From assembly GCA_007693535.1 (NCBI GenBank), contig REDK01000063.1:1-36476 (forward strand): a stretch of DNA of 36,476 nucleotides, read 5' to 3'. Under the pieces are notes generated by a model. The model made no database searches. It saw nothing but the letters and a program-made list of their open reading frames with translations, and was not told where the DNA came from. The DNA comes from Chromatiaceae bacterium. Its GTDB lineage: Bacteria; Pseudomonadota; Gammaproteobacteria; Chromatiales; Chromatiaceae. Position numbers and translations under genes: made by a program. Below are positions 1 through 7,336 of this stretch, piece after piece (position 1 is the first letter of the stretch; every line of letters starts with the position of its first letter).

Positions 1-123
1 GCGCGGCTGCGCGCCGGGTCCGGTGGCGGCGGCGCGGCGCGGCACGATGCCGCTGTGGCCGCCCTGGCGCAATTGGCAGCCCTGTCGCCCGGTGCCCCGC
101 ATCATCCATCCAATCCCGGCTGA
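1..123 (+). CDS. C-terminal end of an upstream gene, possibly nagZ
   Basis: The frame beginning at base 1 stays open for 40 codons and ends at TGA 121-123. The fragment is Ala/Gly/Arg-rich and its middle (RHDAAVAALAQLAAL) looks like a C-terminal amphipathic helix. It ends 32 bases before hpt on the same strand. In many gammaproteobacteria nagZ (beta-N-acetylhexosaminidase) lies just upstream of the hpt-like phosphoribosyltransferase, so nagZ is my guess. No diagnostic motif is inside the window, and the fragment could be a chance open frame in GC-rich DNA. Confidence 0.4.
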   Translation, partial: ARLRAGSGGGGAARHDAAVAALAQLAALSPGAPHHPSNPG

Positions 124-155
124 CCCCAGGCCGGCCCAGCTGTCGAGAGGCGCAG

Positions 156-719
156 ATGAAACAGAAGCTGACCCCGGCCCAGTATCAGGCGATTGCCGGG
201 CGGACCGAACAACTGGTGACGCCGGCGGCGGTGGAGGCGGCCCTGGGGCGCATGGCGGCCGACATCGCGCTTAGCGTCGGTGATCGTGACCCGCTGGTGC
301 TCTGCGTGATGACCGGCGGCATCGTCGCCACCGGGCTGCTCTTGCCGCGCCTGCGATTCGCTCTACGCCTGGGCTATGTGCACGCGACCCGCTACCGCGG
401 GGCTACCAGCGGCGGGGCCATCGACTGGCTGCATCGGCCGAGCGCGGCGGTGGCCGGCGAGCATATCCTGCTGATCGATGACATCTTCGACGCGGGCCTG
501 ACCATGGAGGCGATCGCGGCCGCCTGTCGGGAAGATGGTGCCCTGAGCGTGACCAGCGCGGTGCTGGTAGAGAAGGAGCGGGCGCGCACTTGCGCTTATC
601 GGCCCGATATCATCGGGCTGACGGTGCCCGATCGCTACGTCATGGGCTACGGGCTGGACTACAAGGGCTATTTCCGCAACGCCGATGGCATCCTGGCGGC
701 GGCTGCGGATGACGTCTGA
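156..719 (+). CDS. hpt: Hypoxanthine-guanine phosphoribosyltransferase
   Basis: A 187-residue type I phosphoribosyltransferase of the purine salvage pathway. It should join hypoxanthine or guanine to PRPP to give IMP or GMP in the cytoplasm. The PRPP-binding signature is at residues 103-117 (HILLIDDIFDAGLTM), with the paired acidic residues followed by the G-x-T phosphate loop. An upstream loop VMTGG at 51-55 fits the pyrophosphate-binding loop. The C-terminal VPDRYVMGYGLDYKGYFRN is the usual HGPRT purine-binding end. Length is normal for the family. The start ATG is preceded by GAGAGGCG, an acceptable ribosome binding site. It lies 32 bases after the preceding frame, suggesting co-transcription. 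Family assignment is firm; base preference (hypoxanthine or guanine) cannot be read from sequence. Confidence 0.93.
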   Translation: MKQKLTPAQYQAIAGRTEQLVTPAAVEAALGRMAADIALSVGDRDPLVLCVMTGGIVATGLLLPRLRFALRLGYVHATRYRGATSGGAIDWLHRPSAAVAGEHILLIDDIFDAGLTMEAIAAACREDGALSVTSAVLVEKERARTCAYRPDIIGLTVPDRYVMGYGLDYKGYFRNADGILAAAADDV

Positions 720-812
720 GCCGTGCCTGTGGGAGCGCGCCGGTGCCGGCTCTGCGGCGGTCGCGCAACAGCGTCTCATACTCGACAAAAACCTAATATA
801 ATTAAGCACTTT

Positions 813-841
813 TTGACAGATGCCGATTCCTGGATTATAAG
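813..841 (+). promoter_or_regulatory. Near-consensus sigma-70 promoter
   Basis: TTGACA at 813-818, exactly 17 bases of spacer, then TATAAG at 836-841. The -35 box is perfect and the -10 matches 5 of 6. It sits in the most AT-rich patch of this part of the window. Predicted transcription start is about 848, leaving a leader of roughly 318 bases before the hemerythrin start codon at 1166. Confidence 0.7.
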
Positions 842-1020
842 ATAGCAGATGCGAAGCGGTCTTAGCACTGCTTCTCAGCGGCGCGCCGTGAATCATGAGA
901 CTCCGGCGCCGTGCGATCCCCCGGGTGCGCTTGCGGGTCATGCTCGGCTTCAGGTTCCAGAGCCCGGCGTGCGGGATCCAATCGAACGGGAGGCGGCGGC
1001 CGAATGCTGGCATCAGCTTC

Positions 1021-1095
1021 GATACCGGCTTGCCCCGACCGGCATTCGATGGCTCCCTACTCGCCTGTCTGCCCCCCGAGTCCGATGCCGGTATC
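1021..1095 (+). repeat. Inverted repeat in the hemerythrin leader
   Basis: GATACCGGC at 1021-1029 is exactly complementary to GCCGGTATC at 1087-1095. A separate tight hairpin CCGGC-AAA-GCCGG follows at 1108-1120, 46 bases before the start codon. Both would form in a transcript from the promoter at 813-841. Function unknown. Confidence 0.5.
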
Positions 1096-1165
1096 AGGCC
1101 GCTAGCGCCGGCAAAGCCGGTCTACCTGCCCGGGGTCGCGTTTATAAAGACGAGGAGGATGGTGT

Positions 1166-1609
1166 ATGCAAACGCTTGGTGGTTACGTGAGCAGTCACGC
1201 CGAGCTGCGGCAGATGATCGACGATCTGCGTTCGCTGATGACCCTCGATCAGCTGCGCATCCGGCCCAACGCAAAGACTGCGTACCAGTTGATGTGCGAG
1301 CTGGCCCAAAAGGTCAAGACCCATCTTGCCGAGGAGGACCGGCAACTCTACCCAAATCTGCTGATCCACGAGGACCCTAAGGTGAAATCCATCGCCTGGG
1401 GCTTCATCAGTGGCGAGAAGCCACTGCGCCGAACCTTCGAGGAATATCACAAGCGGTGGCTGCGCGACTGCGACTTCAACTTCACCGATGAGTTTCTGGA
1501 GGAGACCCGCGAGATCTTCGACATGCTCTCCTACCGCATCGATCGGGAAGAGCAGGTGCTGTTCCCGAAGCTAGTGGAAATCGGTCTGCTGGCCGAGCCG
1601 CGAGCCTGA
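1166..1609 (+). CDS. Hemerythrin HHE domain protein
   Basis: A 147-residue cytoplasmic protein with the four-helix HHE/hemerythrin pattern. Candidate iron ligands are H11 (SSHAELRQMIDDLR), H53 and E57 (HLAEEDRQLYP), H95 (EYHKRW) and the second acidic motif REEQVLFP (127-134). Proteins of this class bind a di-iron centre and are linked to oxygen or nitric oxide sensing, storage or repair of iron centres; which role applies here is not visible. The first motif of the C-terminal half has Tyr/Arg where many members carry His, so the site may be atypical. The start is supported by GAGGAGG about 8 bases upstream. The gene is monocistronic: strong promoter upstream at 813-841 and a strong terminator downstream at 1877-1908. 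Confidence 0.88.
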   Translation: MQTLGGYVSSHAELRQMIDDLRSLMTLDQLRIRPNAKTAYQLMCELAQKVKTHLAEEDRQLYPNLLIHEDPKVKSIAWGFISGEKPLRRTFEEYHKRWLRDCDFNFTDEFLEETREIFDMLSYRIDREEQVLFPKLVEIGLLAEPRA

Positions 1610-1690
1610 CATCGGCAGCCACTCGGCCCATCGTGAGCCCCGGCCGTCAAGTCCGGCCGTGAAAAATTTGGAGGAGAGAGCAGGCGTCTG

Positions 1691-1730
1691 AAAAAAAAGG
1701 CCGGGACAGTACCCTGAAGCAACGCTGAGC
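1691..1730 (-). terminator. Possible minus-strand terminator downstream of cobS
   Basis: Read on the minus strand, a weak stem (GGG-TACTGT-CCC, optionally extended by GGCCG/CGGCC) is followed by eight uninterrupted T residues (1698 down to 1691). It lies about 400 bases past the cobS stop codon, so it could end a cobS transcript that runs antisense to the hemerythrin terminator region. Confidence 0.35.
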
Positions 1731-1876
1731 GGCCGTCGGTCCAGGCCTTCCTGGCACCCGCGGCGGCCCCGACAGCGGCCCGCACTGGCCGGCCCCCAAA
1801 GCCCGGACCTTCGATGCCGGACCCCCGAACGGGGGGATTGTCGGCAAGCGGCATCTCGGCCCATAACGCTCGCGAA

Positions 1877-1908
1877 CCCGACGACGCGCAGTCGCCGGGT
1901 TTTTTTTT
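1877..1908 (+). terminator. Rho-independent terminator
   Basis: Stem CCCGACGAC (1877-1885) pairs with GTCGCCGGG (1891-1899) with one mismatch across a five-base loop, followed by nine T residues (1900-1908). It is the first strong plus-strand terminator after the hemerythrin gene, 268 bases past its stop codon. Confidence 0.8.
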
Positions 1909-2029
1909 GGCCTGGTTTTCGCCTGGCGATCATCCAGAGGGCACCGGTTGACCGCTGCGTGTGCATCGCACGTTTCACCGTTGGCTGATTCTGTGCCTGC
2001 CCCGGTATCCCCGCCCCAGCATCCTCGCC

Positions 2030-2073
2030 CCGGCCTCAACCCGGCCTCAACCCGGCCTCAACCCGGCCCAAAC
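2030..2073. repeat. 11-bp tandem repeat, four copies
   Basis: Unit CCGGCCTCAAC occurs three times exactly (2030-2040, 2041-2051, 2052-2062) and once with changes (CCGGCCCAAAC, 2063-2073). It is 38 bases beyond the cobS stop codon. Confidence 0.9.
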
Positions 2074-2111
2074 CCTGGCGCCCGCGACTTGCTCAGACGT
2101 CGCGGCCGGCA

Positions 2112-2915
2112 TCAGCCACCGGCGATTGCCAGCGCCAGCCCCAGCAGCAATGCCAGTTCGGTCAGCTCCACCAGGGCACCGGCCGTATCGCCGGTGAAGC
2201 CGCCCAGGCGCACGAGCATGCTCCGACGCCAGGTCAGCAGCACCGTCAGCGCCAATGCGCCGGCCAGCAGCCCGGCCGCGCCCAAAAGCGCCAGCGCCAG
2301 GCCCCACAGCAAGGCCAGCGTCCACCAGGCGCGCTGCCGCGGCAGGGTCTGGCGCAGCGCGGCGCCCATCCCGGTGGCGCGGGCGGCGGGCGTGGTCAGC
2401 GCCAGCAGCAGCAATTGGGCCCGGGCCAGCGCGGGCACCCAGATCAGCACCAGGGCCACCGGTGGTCGGGTAGTCGGTGCACTGCCGAACAGCGCCAGCA
2501 GCGCTGCCAACTTGATCAGCAAGGCCAGCACCAGGGCTACCACGCCCATCGCGCCGACATGGGGATCCGCGAGGATCTGAAAGGTTCGCTCGCGGCTCTC
2601 CAGTCCTCCGACCCAAGCATCGGCGCAATCGGCCAGGCCGTCCAGGTGCAGGGCGCCGGTGCCCCAGACCCACAGCCCCAGCAGCAGGGCTGCCAGTGCC
2701 GGCGTCGCCGGTCCCGTCGCTAGCCCGCCTAGGGCCAGCGCCAGCGTTGCCAGCAGTAACCCGAGTAGCAGACCGATCCAGGGATAGCAGAGGGCTGCGC
2801 GCCCGGGCTCGGTAGCCGCCAGGGGACCGGGGTCCGGCAGTGGCGCCCGGGTCAGGAAGCGCGCGGCGATCAGGCAAGCACGCCAGCCCGGGCGCCATGC
2901 GGCAGGTAAGGGCAT
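2112..2915 (-). CDS. cobS: Adenosylcobinamide-GDP ribazoletransferase (cobalamin synthase)
   Basis: A 267-residue polytopic inner-membrane protein. CobS joins adenosylcobinamide-GDP to alpha-ribazole in the last stage of cobalamin assembly. The family signature HLDGLADCADAW is at residues 90-101, giving the Asp cluster D92, D96 and D99 that binds Mg, and GGFTGDTAGA is at 238-247. At least five hydrophobic segments are visible. Length is in the usual range. It starts 15 bases after the DUF808 gene on the same strand, so the two are probably co-transcribed, although no functional link is known to me. No other cobalamin gene and no cobalamin riboswitch is in the window. Bacteriochlorophyll-making organisms need B12, which fits the proposed host but does not prove it. 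Confidence 0.95.
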   Translation of the reverse strand: MPLPAAWRPGWRACLIAARFLTRAPLPDPGPLAATEPGRAALCYPWIGLLLGLLLATLALALGGLATGPATPALAALLLGLWVWGTGALHLDGLADCADAWVGGLESRERTFQILADPHVGAMGVVALVLALLIKLAALLALFGSAPTTRPPVALVLIWVPALARAQLLLLALTTPAARATGMGAALRQTLPRQRAWWTLALLWGLALALLGAAGLLAGALALTVLLTWRRSMLVRLGGFTGDTAGALVELTELALLLGLALAIAGG

Positions 2916-2930
2916 CGGCCGTGACCGGGA

Positions 2931-3854
2931 TCAATGGGACGCCGGCTGGCGACGGTGCCACCAGTGCACCGTGGCCAGGGCCAGCAGCCCGGCCAGTACA
3001 CCGATCAGGGCATGGCCGAACAGGGTCGGCAGCAGCGCCCCGCCGGGGAAGCCCGGCAGCAGCCCGATCAGCCAGCCCAGACCATGCTCCAGACCCGGCA
3101 GCCCATGGGCGAGGATGCCGCCGCCGACCAGGAACATCGCCAGCGTCCCCAGCACCGCCAGGCCCCGCATCAGCACCGGCGCGGCACCGACCAGGCGGCG
3201 GCCCAGCCAGCGCCACGGCGCGGCCTGGTCGCCGGGCAGCCGGCTCAGGGCTAGTCCGAGGTCATCCAGCTTGACGATCCCGGCCACCAGGCCGTAGACC
3301 CCGACGGTCATGAGTAGGGCCACGATAGCCAGCACCAGGATCTGGGTCGGGAAAGCGACCCCGGCCACGCTGCCCAGGGTGATCACGACGATCTCGGCCG
3401 AGAGGACGAAATCGGTCCGGATGGCCCCGCGGATGCGCGCCTGTTCCAGCGCCGCGAGGTCGCCGTTCGTGGGGGCGTGCGGGCTGGACTCCGGCATGGC
3501 GTGCGGGCCGCCGCTGCGGTGGCGCCGATAGGCGTGCACCAGCTTCTCCGCCCCCTCGAAGCACAGATACAGGCCGCCGGCCATCAGTACCGGGTTGATC
3601 GCCCAGGGCGCAAGCAGGCTCAGCAGCAGGGCGGCCGGCACCAGGATCAGCTTGTTGAGCAGCGAGCCCTTGAACACCGCCCAGACCACCGGCAGCTCGC
3701 GGGTGGCCGCGAGCCCGGTCACCTGTTCGGCATTGACGGCCAGGTCATCGCCAAGCACGCCGGCGGTCTTGCGTGCCGCCAGCTTGGTCAGCAGCGCCAC
3801 ATCGTCGAGGGCGCTGGCGAGGTCGTCGAGCAGCACGAGCAGGCTGGTCGCCAT
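2931..3854 (-). CDS. DUF808 family inner-membrane protein (YedI-like)
   Basis: A 307-residue membrane protein of the DUF808 family, homologous to E. coli YedI. The family N-terminus is clear: LLDDLASALDDVALLTKLAARKT followed by AGVLGDDLAVNAEQV. I chose ATG 3854 because it aligns with the family start; an in-frame ATG at 3914 would add 20 residues of low-complexity sequence. Multiple hydrophobic segments follow (for example LILVPAALLLSLLAPWA, AEIVVITLGSVAGVAF, and the C-terminal ALIGVLAGLLALATVHWW). The charged loop HRRHRSGGPHAMPESSPH-like region carries several histidines. The biochemical role of this family is not established. cobS follows after 15 bases. Confidence 0.9.
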   Translation of the reverse strand: MATSLLVLLDDLASALDDVALLTKLAARKTAGVLGDDLAVNAEQVTGLAATRELPVVWAVFKGSLLNKLILVPAALLLSLLAPWAINPVLMAGGLYLCFEGAEKLVHAYRRHRSGGPHAMPESSPHAPTNGDLAALEQARIRGAIRTDFVLSAEIVVITLGSVAGVAFPTQILVLAIVALLMTVGVYGLVAGIVKLDDLGLALSRLPGDQAAPWRWLGRRLVGAAPVLMRGLAVLGTLAMFLVGGGILAHGLPGLEHGLGWLIGLLPGFPGGALLPTLFGHALIGVLAGLLALATVHWWHRRQPASH

Positions 3855-4009
3855 GGTCGGGTACCGGGTTGAAAGCGCGGCGGCCGGGGGCATTGGTTGG
3901 AGACAGCGCCGCATCCGCGGCGACGGCCCGGGGCGGGCGGTGCGCAGTGTACCGCAGGGTGCCGCGGGCCGGCACTTAGCCCGTCGCCACCCTCATCCGG
4001 AGCCCCAGT

Positions 4010-4564
4010 ATGAGTAACGATCCCCGCGACCTGGCCCGCGCCCGGGCCACCTGGACCTATCGCGGTCAGCAGCGGCCGCCGTTCGCGCGCCGACCCGGAC
4101 CCGGCCAGGAATCGGTCTGGGACTATCCGCGTCCCCCCGCCTATCGGCCCACCCACCGGCACATCGAGGTCTGGGCCGGCACCCGGCAACTGGCCAGCAG
4201 CGACGAGGCCATCCGGGTCTGCGAGACCGGCGGCCCGCCCGGCTTCTATCTGCCGCCGGCCGCGGTCGAGCCGAGTCTGCTGATCCCCTCAGCGCGGCGC
4301 ACCCACTGCGAATGGAAGGGACAGGCGGTCTATTTCCATGTCGAGGGTAGCGCCGGGCGCGTCGAGAACGCCGTCTGGTGCTATCCGGAGACCTATCCCG
4401 AGGCGGCCTCGATTGCCGGCTGGTATGCCTGCTATCCGTCGCTGCTGCGCTGCCTGGTGGATGGCGAACTGGTGCGCCCCCAGGGGGGCGGCTATTACGG
4501 CGGCTGGGTCACCGATGAGATTGTCGGGCCGTTCAAGGGCGAGCCGGGGGTGGCGAACCTGTAA
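4010..4564 (+). CDS. DUF427 domain protein
   Basis: A 184-residue soluble protein. The region from about residue 45 to 150 has the DUF427 pattern: HIEVWAGTRQLASSDEAIRVCETGGPPGFYLP, then the second half CEWKGQAVYFHVEG and the conserved AVWCYPETYPEAASIAGWYACYPS. DUF427 is a beta-tent fold of unknown biochemical role, found in bacteria and fungi. An N-terminal stretch of about 45 residues rich in Arg/Pro precedes the domain. The start ATG follows CCGGAGCCCCAGT, with GGAG about 10 bases upstream. The gene is single, divergent from DUF808 and convergent with the FkbM gene. Confidence 0.88.
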   Translation: MSNDPRDLARARATWTYRGQQRPPFARRPGPGQESVWDYPRPPAYRPTHRHIEVWAGTRQLASSDEAIRVCETGGPPGFYLPPAAVEPSLLIPSARRTHCEWKGQAVYFHVEGSAGRVENAVWCYPETYPEAASIAGWYACYPSLLRCLVDGELVRPQGGGYYGGWVTDEIVGPFKGEPGVANL

Positions 4565-4631
4565 GGCGAGGGCCAGCGGTCCCGCGGCGGGCTGCGGCCA
4601 CAGCCGGCCAGGCGGGCATCACGGGTGCGGG

Positions 4632-5378
4632 TCAGGGATTGATGCAGGCGTAGATGTCCCCGGAGTTGGCTCGCGCCGGCAGTGCTAGCAGCCAGGCGCG
4701 CAGCCGATCGGCATCGAGCCAGTCCCGATGTGCCAGGCATTGGCTCTCGCCGAGCGCCGCGTTGTAACGCCAGGTTCCGAGCCGCTCCAATTCTGCCAGG
4801 GCGGCCAGGGCGACCGCCCGCTGGATGGTCGTGAACTCGAAGGAGAGGGCCGGCAACGGTTGTGTCAGGCCGCGCAGGACCTGCGCCTCGAACCCCTCGA
4901 CATCGATCTTGCAGAAGTCCGGGCGGCCATGGCGGGCAATGAGATCGTCCAGCCGCAGCTGTGGCACCAGGATGCGCCGCTCCCAGCGCTGTCCGGCCCA
5001 GCCTGGAGCGCCATCGGCGGCGGCGATGAAGTCGGGCGATGCCGTGCTGACGGTGGGGTTAGCGATGTTCAGATAAAGCGGCACCTGCCCGTTGGTGGCA
5101 CCGACCGCGACCGCCTCGATGGTGACCGCGGGGTCACGGCCGTAGAGCAGGCGCAGGGTGCCGGCCAGTGCCGGCTGGGGCTCGCAGGCGACCACCCGCG
5201 CCCCGAGCCGGCGCAGGCTGGCGATGCGGTCGCCGACATGGGCACCGATGTCGAAGGCGAGTCCGCCAGCGCCGACGAAGCGGGCATGCATGCGGTCGAG
5301 CGCGGCGCGCCGGCCGGGTCGGTAATAGATCGCCAGGGAGCGGGCGATCCCGCGCAGTTGGCGCAGCCGCTGGCGCAC
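4632..5378 (-). CDS. FkbM family methyltransferase
   Basis: A 248-residue class I SAM-dependent methyltransferase of the FkbM type. Motif I is FDIGAHVGDR at 42-51, with the ribose-binding acidic residue E66 (ACEPQP). The FkbM hallmark KIDVEGFEAQVLRG follows at about 157-170. FkbM enzymes commonly O-methylate sugars or polyketides. It lies 38 bases downstream of the OpgH-type glucosyltransferase on the same strand, so it may modify that enzyme's product, which is inference from position only. The stop codon falls 67 bases from the convergent DUF427 stop. No signal peptide is visible, so it should act in the cytoplasm. Confidence 0.88.
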   Translation of the reverse strand: MRQRLRQLRGIARSLAIYYRPGRRAALDRMHARFVGAGGLAFDIGAHVGDRIASLRRLGARVVACEPQPALAGTLRLLYGRDPAVTIEAVAVGATNGQVPLYLNIANPTVSTASPDFIAAADGAPGWAGQRWERRILVPQLRLDDLIARHGRPDFCKIDVEGFEAQVLRGLTQPLPALSFEFTTIQRAVALAALAELERLGTWRYNAALGESQCLAHRDWLDADRLRAWLLALPARANSGDIYACINP

Positions 5379-5416
5379 TTGTGATTGGCAGCAGGTCGTG
5401 GTGACTCGCTGCGGTC

Positions 5417-7336
5417 TCAGCCGCTGGCGCGGGCCGCGGCGGGCGTCAACACCGGCTGCGGCCGCACCGGGCGCGGCGACGTCGCTGCCCCCGGCCCGCT
5501 CAGGGCGGCGACGATGGGTGCCGGGGCGGTCTCGTCGGGGGTGCGCCAGATGCCGCTTCGGCGCACCAGGCGGCCGAGCCCCGGCGCGGCCGTGACGACT
5601 GCCAGGGGGACGGCGAGCAGGGCGCCGACGAAGAAAGGCGAGAACAATGGCGCGCTACCGAGCCCGAAATGGGCCATCCAGGCGAAGGCGCCAACGCCGA
5701 CCAGGGTCTGAGGCCACAGCCGAGCCAGGGCCGGGCCCAGACGAATGCCATGGGCATCGCGTCGCTGTGCCGACCAGGTCACTGCTCGTCCGAACGGCAG
5801 GCCGGCCAGGAATAAGCTGTGGGCAATCGCCATCACCGGTGCCAGTAGGGTGGAGAAGACCACCTCGGTCAGGCTGCCGGCGAGCAGGCGCAGGCTGCCG
5901 CCGTACTGCCGCCGTGCCGCCGGTTGGGCGAGGGTGTCGATCAGGGTGGCCAGCTTGGGGGCGAAGATCATCAGCATCACGAGCAGGAACAGGGCCAACC
6001 CTGGACCAGGCAGATAGACCGGCCCCGGCTCGTCGAGCCCAACCCGCAGGATGCCGATGAGCATCACCGCGACCCAGGCTGGGGAGGCGATGAACATCAG
6101 GATCGCCAGCAACAGCTGGACCTGGCTGACCGGGTGCAGCCCCGGCAGCTGCAACAGCCGCAGATACTGCATGTTGCCCTGGCACCACCGCAGGTCGCGT
6201 CGAATAAACTCAAGCAGGGTGGGCGGGGTCTCCTCCCAGCTCCCGGTGGTGATTGGTGCCACCCGCACCTCGTAGCCGGCGCGACGCATCAGGGCCGCCT
6301 CGACCTGGTCGTGGCTCAGGACCCAACCGCTCAGCGGGCCCTGGCCGGGCAGCTGCGGCAGTTCGCAGTGGTCGCGGAAGGGGGCGATGCGCAGCAGGGC
6401 ATTGTGGCCCCAGTAGGGGCCGGCATCGGCCTGCCACCAGGCACTGCCGATGCTGTAGCTGCGCATCCCCAGTCGCATGCCAAACTGAAACGGACGGGCA
6501 AAGGCGCTGGTACTGGGCAGACCCGCCATCAGGGTCTGCAGGATGCCCAGATCCGGGTTGGCCTGCATGCAGCGGACCAGTTGCAGGATGGTGGTCGCCG
6601 ACATCAGGCTATCGGCATCGAGCACCAGGGCGAAGTCGTGTGCGTGTCCCCAGCGTGCGCAGAAGGCGCGGATGTTGCCCGCCTTGAAGCCGGCATTGTC
6701 GGTCCGGCGCCGATAGGTGAGTGGTAACGCGTGCTGCCAGCGCACCGCGAGTTGGCACATTGCGGCCTTCTCTGCGGCGATGTGCTCGGGCTGGGTGGAG
6801 TCGCTCAGCACATAGAGATGGAATCGCTCGCCCACCCCGGCGGCGGTCAATTCCCCGATCATCAAATCCAGATTTCGTGCCACCTGCTGCGCATCCTCAT
6901 TGCGGATGCAGCAGAGCAGGGCTGTACTGCTGGTGATCGTCGCATCTGGGGCGGGCACTGCCAGGGGCGGACAGACCGCGCACGCGGGATCGGCGCTGCG
7001 ACGCATGATCAGTAATCCAATCAGTGCATTCCAGAAGCCGATCGCGGTCCAAGGCAGGGTGAGCAGGAAGCCCAGTGCGAGTAGGCCGTCGAGCCAGCCA
7101 AGGCCGTTGCCGGACAGGGTCCACAACAGGAACGTCATCGCCACGAGGACGGTACCAATGACCAGGGCCAGAAACAGCCAGCGACGCCAGACCACGGGCA
7201 GGGCGAGGAGGCCGCCGCCAGTAGCGGTGAGCACGTTCGCCGACCCGAGCTGGGTGCAGCAGGTCATGCGGGCGGGCGTGCAAGCAGGCGCGTCGAGGGG
7301 ATCAGTCTGACCCCGGGCCGAAGGCATCTGGTACAT
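5417..7336 (-). CDS. opgH: OpgH-type glucans glucosyltransferase
   Basis: A 639-residue inner-membrane GT2 glycosyltransferase. Catalytic elements are in order: LSDST (177-181), DADS (240-243), SHDQVEAALMRRAGYEV (D343), and RRDLRWCQGN (379-388), the Q/R-x-x-RW signature. Hydrophobic segments lie at about 53-72, 83-110 and in three or more C-terminal spans. OpgH elongates the beta-glucan backbone of osmoregulated periplasmic glucans from UDP-glucose. It is shorter than E. coli OpgH (847 residues), lacking much of the N- and C-terminal cytoplasmic extensions. No opgG, which normally precedes it, is next to it. Starts at 7336 or 7327 are both possible. FkbM methyltransferase follows after 38 bases. 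Confidence 0.87.
   Translation of the reverse strand: MYQMPSARGQTDPLDAPACTPARMTCCTQLGSANVLTATGGGLLALPVVWRRWLFLALVIGTVLVAMTFLLWTLSGNGLGWLDGLLALGFLLTLPWTAIGFWNALIGLLIMRRSADPACAVCPPLAVPAPDATITSSTALLCCIRNEDAQQVARNLDLMIGELTAAGVGERFHLYVLSDSTQPEHIAAEKAAMCQLAVRWQHALPLTYRRRTDNAGFKAGNIRAFCARWGHAHDFALVLDADSLMSATTILQLVRCMQANPDLGILQTLMAGLPSTSAFARPFQFGMRLGMRSYSIGSAWWQADAGPYWGHNALLRIAPFRDHCELPQLPGQGPLSGWVLSHDQVEAALMRRAGYEVRVAPITTGSWEETPPTLLEFIRRDLRWCQGNMQYLRLLQLPGLHPVSQVQLLLAILMFIASPAWVAVMLIGILRVGLDEPGPVYLPGPGLALFLLVMLMIFAPKLATLIDTLAQPAARRQYGGSLRLLAGSLTEVVFSTLLAPVMAIAHSLFLAGLPFGRAVTWSAQRRDAHGIRLGPALARLWPQTLVGVGAFAWMAHFGLGSAPLFSPFFVGALLAVPLAVVTAAPGLGRLVRRSGIWRTPDETAPAPIVAALSGPGAATSPRPVRPQPVLTPAAARASG

Larger units (their letters stand above)
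720..1165. other. 446-base intergenic region with promoter and leader
   Basis: No credible gene. It contains a GTGGGAGCG...CGGTCGCGC hairpin-like, REP-like element at about 723-769, an unusually AT-rich stretch at 775-845 carrying a strong promoter, and a GC-rich leader with inverted repeats (9-bp arms at 1021-1029 and 1087-1095; CCGGC/GCCGG hairpin at 1108-1120). The leader ends in an AGGAGG-type ribosome binding site just before the hemerythrin gene. Confidence 0.6.
1610..2111. other. 502-base intergenic region bounded by terminators
   Basis: No protein gene is supportable on either strand. From left to right it holds an A8 tract at 1691-1698 that reads as a U8 tract on the minus strand, a CCCCC-GAAC-GGGGG hairpin (1822-1835), a strong plus-strand terminator (1877-1908), and a four-copy 11-bp tandem repeat (2030-2073) just beyond the cobS stop codon. 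Confidence 0.6.

Noticed and set aside
723-769. REP-like GTGGGAGCG element after hpt.
   Set aside because: Only one copy is visible in the window, so it cannot be confirmed as a dispersed repeat; kept as a note in the intergenic entry only.
849-1190. Open frame with ATG exactly at the predicted transcription start, possible leaderless gene.
   Set aside because: Arg/Pro/Ala-rich composition typical of random GC-rich frames, no family pattern, and it overlaps the start of the hemerythrin gene.
1840-1860. GCGGCATCTCGG resembles the 3' end of 6S RNA.
   Set aside because: The complementary 5' strand (CGAGATG-like) is missing about 180 bases upstream and the central bulge does not form, so this is likely chance.
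2047-3216. Very long open frame on the minus strand over cobS and DUF808.
   Set aside because: Gly/Ala/Arg-rich out-of-frame shadow; the real proteins in this interval have clear family motifs in other frames.
1610-3900. Search for a cobalamin riboswitch near cobS.
   Set aside because: No B12-box or accompanying conserved stems seen on either strand.
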